Origin: Leptotrichia sp. oral taxon 215
GTDB taxonomy: Bacteria; Fusobacteriota; Fusobacteriia; Fusobacteriales; Leptotrichiaceae
NCBI GenBank assembly: GCA_905371725.1
Contig: CAJPML010000094.1
Location: 1-5,250, forward strand
Reading direction: 5' to 3'
Length of the DNA: 5,250 nt
Shown: piece by piece, positions 1 to 5,250 of the stretch
Layout of the letters: every line of letters starts with the position of its first letter
Position numbering within the stretch: the first letter of the stretch is position 1
The notes under the pieces: model-generated
What the model was told of the DNA's origin: nothing
Database searches by the model: none
The model's input: only the letters and a program-made list of their open reading frames with translations
Position numbers and translations under genes: made by a program

Positions 1-17
1 AAATAAAATATATAGAA

Positions 18-23
18 AAGGAG
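18..23 (+). promoter_or_regulatory. Ribosome binding site of murP
   Basis: AAGGAG lies ten bases before the ATG at 34 and supports that start. The 33 bases before the gene are too few to judge a promoter or operator; none is evident, so the transcript may begin upstream of the window. Confidence 0.8.
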
Positions 24-33
24 AAGAAGAATT

Positions 34-1449
34 ATGGATGCAAAAAGAACAGCGAAAGAAATCTATGATATTCTAGGCGGAAAAGAGAATATCATTTCAA
101 ATGCAGTGTGTATGACAAGACTTAGAGTTAAAGTCAGAGAAGATGCAGATGTGGAAAAACTGAAAAAGGTTGACGGAGTACTTAATGTTGTAGAAGCTGA
201 AACGCTTCAGATTGTTTTGGGACCTGGAAAGGTGAATTCAGTAGGTGATGAATTTTCAAAGCTTACAGGAATGCCTTTAGGTTTTTCGGACAATAATGTA
301 GAAGATGTGGCGAAGGAAAATAAAAAAGCCAATAAGCAGAAACATAACGGTCCTGTTCAGAGATTTCTTCAGAAAATAGCAAATATATTTGTTCCTTTGC
401 TGCCTGGAATAATAGCGGCAGGGCTTGTAATGGGATTGACAAATGTTGTGAATGTTATGACGAAAAATGCTTACAGTACAGTATGGTGGTTTGCGGCCAT
501 AAGAAGTATCGGATTTGTCATGTTTGGATATCTTGCAATATATGTAGGAATGAATGCGGCAAAGGAATTTGGTGGAACTGCAGTGCTTGGTGGAATTATG
601 GGATCTATATTTATTGCAAATCCTGCACTTCCTCTTCTTCTTAAAGTTGAAGATAAAAGTGCAGTTATACTTCCTTTTACAGGTAAGCCTTTTGCACCTG
701 GAATGGGAGGATTGCTTGCATCGTTGTTTATGGGTATAATAGTGGCATATCTGGAAAAAAAGGTGAGAAAGATAGTTCCGGTAATGCTTGATACATTTTT
801 TACTCCGCTTTTAACTTTAATAATAGGTGTGTTTATAGCCCTGATAATAATTCAGCCTTTAGGAACAGCTATAACAACTGGAATATTTAATATTCTTGAC
901 TTTGCATATAACAAATTGGGAATATTAGGAGGATACATTCTGGCGGCTGGCTTCCTTCCTTTAGTTTCAGTAGGACTTCACCAGGCATTAACTCCTATTC
1001 ATGTACTGCTTAATGATCCAACAGGACCTACAAAGGGAATTAACTATCTGCTTCCTATACTTATGATGGCAGGTGGAGGACAGGTTGGTGCCGGAATTGC
1101 AATTTATGTGAAAACTAAAAGCCAGAAACTGAAAACAATGGTAAGGGATGCACTTCCGGTAGGTATATTGGGAATAGGAGAACCTCTGATGTATGCGGTA
1201 ACTCTTCCTTTAGGAAAACCATTTATTACAGCATGTCTTGGTTCAGGAATAGGAGGATTATTAGCAGCTCTCTTCCATTTGGGAACTATTTCTCAGGGAG
1301 TTTCAGGATTATTTGGATTACTGATAGTAGTTCCAGGTACATGGCTATACTTTATAATAGCAATGCTAGGAGCATATGTTGGAGGATTTGTTTTAACTTA
1401 TTTCTTTGGAGTGGACGATGATAGAATAGAAGACATATACGGAGAGTGA
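34..1449 (+). CDS. murP: MurP-type PTS permease, EIIBC for MurNAc / MurNAc-GlcNAc
   Basis: Inner-membrane sugar permease of the phosphotransferase system, likely importing N-acetylmuramic acid or the disaccharide MurNAc-GlcNAc and phosphorylating it at C6. The EIIB domain spans about residues 5-85, with the phospho-accepting cysteine at C26 in the motif NAVCMTRLRV. A hydrophilic linker (about 88-112) leads into a polytopic EIIC domain of about 350 residues. EIIC hallmarks are GLHQALTPIH (314-323) and GIGEPLMYAVTLPLGKPF (380-397), whose E383 lies in the conserved GEP sugar-binding loop. The C-terminal VGGFVLTYFFG closely resembles the end of Staphylococcus MurP as I remember it. At 471 aa it is full length for MurP. 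There is no EIIA domain, as is usual for MurP, so a separate glucose-type EIIA must donate phosphate. The ATG is preceded by AAGGAG ten bases upstream. The downstream mupG gene supports the MurNAc specificity. Another GlcNAc- or beta-glucoside-class substrate is possible but less likely. Confidence 0.9.
   Translation: MDAKRTAKEIYDILGGKENIISNAVCMTRLRVKVREDADVEKLKKVDGVLNVVEAETLQIVLGPGKVNSVGDEFSKLTGMPLGFSDNNVEDVAKENKKANKQKHNGPVQRFLQKIANIFVPLLPGIIAAGLVMGLTNVVNVMTKNAYSTVWWFAAIRSIGFVMFGYLAIYVGMNAAKEFGGTAVLGGIMGSIFIANPALPLLLKVEDKSAVILPFTGKPFAPGMGGLLASLFMGIIVAYLEKKVRKIVPVMLDTFFTPLLTLIIGVFIALIIIQPLGTAITTGIFNILDFAYNKLGILGGYILAAGFLPLVSVGLHQALTPIHVLLNDPTGPTKGINYLLPILMMAGGGQVGAGIAIYVKTKSQKLKTMVRDALPVGILGIGEPLMYAVTLPLGKPFITACLGSGIGGLLAALFHLGTISQGVSGLFGLLIVVPGTWLYFIIAMLGAYVGGFVLTYFFGVDDDRIEDIYGE
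1441..1446 (+). promoter_or_regulatory. RBS of the esterase, inside the end of murP
   Basis: GGAGAG forms the last two sense codons of murP (Gly-Glu) and sits eight bases before the ATG at 1455. The next gene's ribosome site therefore overlaps murP coding sequence, which suggests the two are translated in a coupled way from one mRNA. Confidence 0.7.
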
Positions 1450-1454
1450 TATAA

Positions 1455-2243
1455 ATGAAAAAAATATTAGCAATTTTATTGTTTATATGTTCATTTTTAG
1501 GATTTTCCTTTACTGAAAAGGATATAAAAGTTCCCAGTAAATCAATGAAAAAAGATATTCCAGTAACAGTAATCCTGCCTGACGGATATTCCGCAAATAA
1601 AAAGTACAACACAATTTATGTTTTACATGGCTGGTCAGGAAGTAATAAAAACTATCCTGATAAGACTTCGATAAAGGAACTGGCAGACCAGTATAATATT
1701 ATTTATGTTTCTCCAGATGGAAATTATGACAGCTGGTATATTGACAGTCCTGTAAAGAAGGATTCAAAATATTATACTTTTGTATCAAAGGAATTAGTTG
1801 ATTACATTGATTCAAATTTTTCTACTTATAAGGCTAAGGAACACAGGGCAATAACAGGTTTAAGCATGGGAGGTTTTGGAGCTTTCTATATAGGTATTAA
1901 AAATCAGGATGTATTTGGAAATATCGGAAGTATGAGCGGTGGAATGAACCCTGAACAGTATAAGGGAAACTGGGGGATAGAAAAAGTTGTTAATTCCAGC
2001 TGGAATGAATATAACATAAAAGATATAGCTCATAAACTGATAGGAACGAAATCCCATATAATAATAGACTGCGGTGTAGATGATTTCTTTATAGAACCTA
2101 ACAGGGAACTGCATAAGAAACTTCTTGAGCTGAATATAAAACATGAGTATACTGAAAGACCTGGAGCTCATACATGGGAATACTGGGATAATTCCATAAA
2201 AAGCCAGACTTATTTTTTCAATCAGATGTTTAATCATAAATAA
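1455..2243 (+). CDS. Exported alpha/beta-hydrolase esterase (EstA/FrmB-like, putative esterase family)
   Basis: A secreted serine esterase of the family that includes EstA-type tributyrin esterases, S-formylglutathione hydrolases and several carbohydrate acyl esterases. The first 18 or so residues are a signal peptide (MKK, then a hydrophobic run, likely cut near GFS/FT). C12 lacks a proper lipobox, so this is probably not a lipoprotein. The mature part carries HGWSG (58-62, oxyanion-hole loop), GLSMGG with nucleophile S137, DCGVDDFF with likely acid D210, and PGAHTWEYW with H239, so the whole triad is present. At 262 aa it is a normal single-domain size. It starts 5 bases after murP and shares its transcript, which ties it to muropeptide use. 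It could remove an O-acetyl or other ester from MurNAc-containing fragments before uptake, but that substrate is inference from context; a general acyl or xylan-type esterase is equally compatible with the motifs. Family call strong, substrate unknown. Confidence 0.85.
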   Translation: MKKILAILLFICSFLGFSFTEKDIKVPSKSMKKDIPVTVILPDGYSANKKYNTIYVLHGWSGSNKNYPDKTSIKELADQYNIIYVSPDGNYDSWYIDSPVKKDSKYYTFVSKELVDYIDSNFSTYKAKEHRAITGLSMGGFGAFYIGIKNQDVFGNIGSMSGGMNPEQYKGNWGIEKVVNSSWNEYNIKDIAHKLIGTKSHIIIDCGVDDFFIEPNRELHKKLLELNIKHEYTERPGAHTWEYWDNSIKSQTYFFNQMFNHK

Positions 2244-2253
2244 TTCATAAATC

Positions 2254-2259
2254 AGGAGG
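2254..2259 (+). promoter_or_regulatory. RBS that fixes the start of the YfeW-like gene
   Basis: A perfect AGGAGG lies eight bases before the ATG at 2268. An in-frame GTG at 2259 would add three residues (M-H-L), but its first base is the last base of this Shine-Dalgarno sequence, so it cannot be served by it. The ATG at 2268 also gives a classic MKK signal-peptide start. Confidence 0.9.
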
Positions 2260-2267
2260 TGCATCTT

Positions 2268-4073
2268 ATGAAAAAAATATTACTTATTCTGTTTAATATG
2301 CTTATATTTCTAAATATGTATTCCTATCAGATAGAAAAAACGTTTCCTGTAAGCAAGGAAGATTTTGATGACTCCATACTTACAAATGAAATGTTTGAAT
2401 TCAAGGCTTTCAAAAATCAGGGATATATAGTTCTGGAATATGATGAATTTAAGAATGCGGATATTTATATAAATGGAATCAGACTGAAAACTGATGACCT
2501 GAAGGGAAAAGGGACTAAAAAAATAGATATTTCAAAAGCAACAAAAAATGATAAAAATATTTTTCAGATTAGTAATCTGGAAGGAAAAGTAAATGTGAAA
2601 ATTCCTTATCCTGTAGTTAATGAAAATAAAAAGGATAAAAGCTATAATGAAGAAACAATCAAATTTCTTGATGAATTTATAAAGGCGGAAGTAAAGGCAG
2701 GTCTTCCTTCAGCTCAGATAGCAGTAATAAAGGATGGAAATCTTGAACTACTTTCAAGCTATGGGTATGTAAATAATTATAATCAGGACGGTACAGAGTT
2801 AAAGGATAAAGTGAAAGTCACTAATAATACTGTATATGATTTAGCCAGCAATACAAAAATGTATGCTACAAATTATGCAATAATGAAACTTGTATCAGAA
2901 AAGAAATTAAATCTGGATGACTATGTAGACAAGATTTATCCTGAATTTAAAGGAAACAGCAGGGAAAAAGTCCAGATAAGCGATCTTTTAAAGCATCAGG
3001 CAGGATTTCCACCTGATCCACAATATTTTAATGATAAATATGATAAGGATGATGGAATTCCTAACGGGAAAAATGACTTATATGCAATAGGTAAGGAAAA
3101 AGTAAAGGATGCTATTATGAAAACTCCTTTGGCATATGAACCTAAAACTTCTACAAAATATTCAGATGTGGATTACATGCTTTTAGGACTGATAGTGGAA
3201 AAGGTTTCTTCACAGGATTTGGATACTTATTTGAAGGAAAATTTCTATAATAAACTGAATTTAAAAAGAACTATGTTTAATCCTTTAAAGAATGGTGTCA
3301 GTAAAAATGAGACGGCAGCAACTGAATTAAACGGTAATACAAGGGATAATACAATAGATTTTATAAATGCTAGAAAATATACTATTCAGGGAGAAGTGCA
3401 TGATGAGAAGGCCTATTATTCCATGCAGGGAGTGTCAGGTCATGCAGGTCTGTTTTCAAATGCCTATGAAGTGGCAAAACTGGCACAGGTAATTATAAAT
3501 GAAGGTGGCTATGATGATATTAAATTTTTTGATAAAACAACACTGGACAATTTTATAAAACCTAAGGATATAAATGCCAGTTACGGTTTAGGATGGAGAA
3601 GACAGGGAGATTTCATTTACAAATGGGCATTTTCAGGGCTGGCTTCGAGAGAAACAGTAGGGCATACAGGATGGACAGGAACACTTACTGTAATAGAACC
3701 TTCACAGAATCTGGTCATTGTTCTCCTGACAAACGCAAAAAATTCAAGGGTTATAGACCCATCAAAAAAACCTAATGATTTTTATGGAAATCACTATTAT
3801 ACTACTAATTACGGTGTAATAAGCTCCATAATAATAGATGCTTTTTCCAATATGAACGGTAAAAAAGATACTAATTTAAGAATGAACAGTATCCTTGAAG
3901 ATATGATAAAAGGAAAATTCAATCTTATAAAAACAGATTCTAATTATAAAAATTCTGCTGACATAAGGGATACAGTCGAACTTATAAATCTTTTAAACAA
4001 AAGAACAGGCAAATTGCCTTCTGAGTATGTTAAGATGAAGGAAGAACTGGAAAAAATGAGTTCTGCAAAATAA
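2268..4073 (+). CDS. yfeW: YfeW/PBP4B-like exported serine hydrolase (class C beta-lactamase fold)
   Basis: A 601-residue penicillin-recognising hydrolase that acts outside the cytoplasmic membrane. It begins with a signal peptide (about 1-19) and no lipobox. Residues about 20-118 form a beta-rich extra domain with a carbohydrate-binding-like look (NADIYINGIRL, then KIDISKATKNDKNIF). The catalytic domain is about 125-525, with SNTK (S194 nucleophile, K197), YSD (298-300) and HTG (466-468). Segments such as YDLASNTKMYATN, AATELNGNTRD, VHDEKAYYSM and GVSGHAGLFS match E. coli YfeW (PBP4B) nearly word for word from memory. A charged helical tail of about 75 residues follows. E. coli yfeW is about 430 aa and lies just after murQ-murP; Bacillus subtilis amiE (ybbE), also in this superfamily, lies beside murP. 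PBP4B is reported as a weak DD-carboxypeptidase and AmiE as a MurNAc-L-Ala amidase, so a role in trimming muropeptide peptides is likely. Resistance to beta-lactams is not implied. Translation starts at the ATG chosen from the AGGAGG site. Confidence 0.87.
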   Translation: MKKILLILFNMLIFLNMYSYQIEKTFPVSKEDFDDSILTNEMFEFKAFKNQGYIVLEYDEFKNADIYINGIRLKTDDLKGKGTKKIDISKATKNDKNIFQISNLEGKVNVKIPYPVVNENKKDKSYNEETIKFLDEFIKAEVKAGLPSAQIAVIKDGNLELLSSYGYVNNYNQDGTELKDKVKVTNNTVYDLASNTKMYATNYAIMKLVSEKKLNLDDYVDKIYPEFKGNSREKVQISDLLKHQAGFPPDPQYFNDKYDKDDGIPNGKNDLYAIGKEKVKDAIMKTPLAYEPKTSTKYSDVDYMLLGLIVEKVSSQDLDTYLKENFYNKLNLKRTMFNPLKNGVSKNETAATELNGNTRDNTIDFINARKYTIQGEVHDEKAYYSMQGVSGHAGLFSNAYEVAKLAQVIINEGGYDDIKFFDKTTLDNFIKPKDINASYGLGWRRQGDFIYKWAFSGLASRETVGHTGWTGTLTVIEPSQNLVIVLLTNAKNSRVIDPSKKPNDFYGNHYYTTNYGVISSIIIDAFSNMNGKKDTNLRMNSILEDMIKGKFNLIKTDSNYKNSADIRDTVELINLLNKRTGKLPSEYVKMKEELEKMSSAK

Positions 4074-4141
4074 AACTGTAAATTGGAGATACATATAAAT
4101 CAGATTGAAGGCATTAATATAAACAGGATAGGAAAGAAAAT
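4074..4141 (+). other. Spacer before mupG, no clear promoter or hairpin
   Basis: This is the longest spacer between genes in the window (68 bases) and the only place where an internal promoter could sit. TTGGAG (4083-4088) and TAATAT (4115-4120) resemble -35 and -10 boxes but are 26 bases apart, too far for a normal sigma-70 promoter. No inverted repeat or terminator is visible, so read-through from the upstream genes is the simplest view. Confidence 0.5.
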
Positions 4142-5221
4142 ATGAGAAAAAAATTTGAAACAGGATTTTCAATTTATTTAAGCACAGGAAAAGAAAAAAA
4201 TGAAAAAATTATAGAAAAGGCTGTAAAAGCAGGTGTAAAATATGTTTTTACATCCCTTAACATATCTGAAGAAAAAGTTGATAAACAGTCGGAGCTTGAA
4301 AAAATAATCAGGCTCTGTACTGAACAGAATTTAAATCTTATAGTCGATATAAACAGTACAACTAAAGATATTGCAAATTTAAATTCAGAAAATGTATATC
4401 TTCGTATTGACGATGGATTTACTGTTGATGAAATTTTAAATCTTTCAGAAAAAAATAAAATAGTTCTTAATGCAAGTACAGTGACAGAGGAAGAACTGGA
4501 GTATATGAAACTGAGAAATGCCAAATTTTTCAATATGTTAAGCCTGCATAATTTTTATCCGAAAAGATTTACAGGTATTTCAAAAAAATATTTACTGGAA
4601 CAGAATTTGAAATATAAGAAATATGGAATAGGAACAATGGCATTTGTAAAGGGAGACGAACTGAGAGGGCCTGTATATGAAGGACTTCCCACAGTGGAGG
4701 AACATCGGAATAAGAGGTTTCTTACATCGTGTCTTGATTTGCTATCCCTAAGTACAGATGTAATTCTGATAGGAGATATAAATTTATCAGATGAAAACTG
4801 GAAGGAATTCAGTTATTTAAGTAAAGGAGCAGTTCCTTTAAGAAATGAACATAATATACTTACAGATAAGGTTTTTCAGGACAGGAGAGATTCTTCTGAA
4901 TATGTCGTAAGAGCTGCTGCAGGTGGAAATATAGGGGAAACCAGAAAGGATTTCTGTGAATATATAAAGAAAGAACTTGCAGGATACAGTATCGATATAG
5001 AAAAAATTTCATCAGTTATTCCTATAAAAAAAGGCGATATTATTATAAGTAACAGTAAATATTTAAGATATGAGGGGGAGCTGGAAATAGCACTGAAAAA
5101 TCTTGGTACAGATGAAAAAAGATGTATTGTATCTAAGATTATTGAAAAAGATATGGAATTACTGGATTATATCAGTATAGTAAAACAGTTTGAATTTGTA
5201 AATAATAATGACTCTGATTAA
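4142..5221 (+). CDS. mupG: MupG-type 6-phospho-N-acetylmuramidase (DUF871, GH170)
   Basis: A cytoplasmic glycosidase expected to split MurNAc-6-phosphate-GlcNAc, the product of PTS import, into MurNAc-6-phosphate and GlcNAc. The protein has no signal peptide and 359 residues, close to the roughly 350 of Staphylococcus aureus MupG. The N-terminal part (about 1-240) is a TIM-barrel-like domain with GFSIYLS, VFTSLNISEE, VDIN, LRIDDGF (87-93), LNAST, HNFYPKRFTG (136-145), KGDELRGPVYEGLPTVEEHR (170-189) and LIGDINLS (209-216), all typical DUF871 signatures. The remaining 110 or so residues are the smaller C-terminal domain of the family. Active-site residues are not assigned here. The gene follows the YfeW-like gene after 68 bases, preceded by a purine-rich AGGAAAG (4130-4136). 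Its partner MurP in the same cluster supports disaccharide uptake. An uncharacterised DUF871 paralogue with another phosphosugar substrate is the alternative, but context argues against it. Confidence 0.9.
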   Translation: MRKKFETGFSIYLSTGKEKNEKIIEKAVKAGVKYVFTSLNISEEKVDKQSELEKIIRLCTEQNLNLIVDINSTTKDIANLNSENVYLRIDDGFTVDEILNLSEKNKIVLNASTVTEEELEYMKLRNAKFFNMLSLHNFYPKRFTGISKKYLLEQNLKYKKYGIGTMAFVKGDELRGPVYEGLPTVEEHRNKRFLTSCLDLLSLSTDVILIGDINLSDENWKEFSYLSKGAVPLRNEHNILTDKVFQDRRDSSEYVVRAAAGGNIGETRKDFCEYIKKELAGYSIDIEKISSVIPIKKGDIIISNSKYLRYEGELEIALKNLGTDEKRCIVSKIIEKDMELLDYISIVKQFEFVNNNDSD

Positions 5222-5233
5222 AAAATTTGAAAT

Positions 5234-5250
5234 AAAAAAGCTGTCTCAAA
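5234..5250 (+). terminator. Left half of a probable Rho-independent terminator, cut by window end
   Basis: Thirteen bases after the mupG stop, a run of six A is followed by GCTGTCTCAAA at the window edge. An A-tract followed by a GC-containing arm is how a bidirectional hairpin of the form A-tract, arm, loop, complementary arm, T-tract begins. The matching TTTGAGACAGC plus T-run would lie just outside. Only one arm is visible, so an insertion-sequence end or chance remains possible. Confidence 0.4.

Noticed and set aside
106..111. EIIB active cysteine of MurP is not preceded by the His often seen in glucose-family EIIB (here NAVC instead of an HC pair)
   Set aside because: Staphylococcus MurP, as recalled, also has NCMTR at this site, so this is normal for the subfamily and not a lost active site.
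1352..2264. Minus-strand open frames opposite murP, the esterase and the YfeW-like start
   Set aside because: They lie antisense to genes with clear family motifs, lack credible ribosome sites and have no recognisable domains.
2259..2267. GTG start for the YfeW-like gene giving a protein three residues longer
   Set aside because: The GTG overlaps the last base of a perfect AGGAGG; the ATG at 2268 has ideal spacing and a normal MKK signal-peptide start.
1455..2282. Identical 15-base starts (ATGAAAAAAATATTA) of the esterase and the YfeW-like gene, suggesting a repeat or duplication
   Set aside because: Similarity ends after five codons and the proteins are unrelated; both simply encode lysine-then-hydrophobic signal peptides in an AT-rich genome.
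4083..4120. Possible promoter before mupG (TTGGAG and TAATAT)
   Set aside because: The 26-base gap between the boxes is too long and no better pair is visible.
4174..4533. Minus-strand open frame of 119 codons inside mupG
   Set aside because: Serine- and phenylalanine-rich translation is the mirror of Lys/Glu-rich coding on the plus strand; mupG motifs run through the region.

Overview
This AT-rich window (many AAA, ATA and TTA codons) holds four same-strand genes that read as one cluster for scavenging peptidoglycan fragments (muropeptides). Codon use, the Lys/Ile/Asn-rich proteins and the short spacers suggest a low-GC anaerobe. My best guess is a member of Fusobacteriota such as Leptotrichiaceae, with a low-GC Bacillota species as the alternative. 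No rRNA or other phylogenetic marker is present, so this is an inference.

Layout: (1) 34-1449, a MurP-type PTS EIIBC permease for N-acetylmuramic acid (MurNAc) or MurNAc-GlcNAc. (2) 1455-2243, an exported alpha/beta-hydrolase esterase, 5 bases downstream. (3) 2268-4073, an exported serine hydrolase of the YfeW/PBP4B (class C beta-lactamase-like) family with an extra N-terminal domain and a C-terminal tail. (4) 4142-5221, a MupG/DUF871 (GH170) 6-phospho-N-acetylmuramidase. The last 17 bases look like the left half of a terminator hairpin cut by the window edge. No tRNA, CRISPR array or complete mobile element is seen, and no spacer exceeds 70 bases.

How the genes may work together: the two exported hydrolases would trim wall fragments outside the cytoplasmic membrane. 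The YfeW-like enzyme would act on the peptide part, and the esterase perhaps on an ester decoration. MurP would then import and phosphorylate MurNAc-GlcNAc, and MupG would split MurNAc-6P-GlcNAc inside the cell into MurNAc-6-phosphate and GlcNAc. The expected next enzyme, the MurQ etherase, and a MurR-type regulator are not in the window; they may lie upstream or elsewhere. MurP and MupG are recognised strongly from sequence. YfeW membership is strong but its exact reaction is uncertain. The esterase's substrate is unknown, and it is the most novel part of the cluster.
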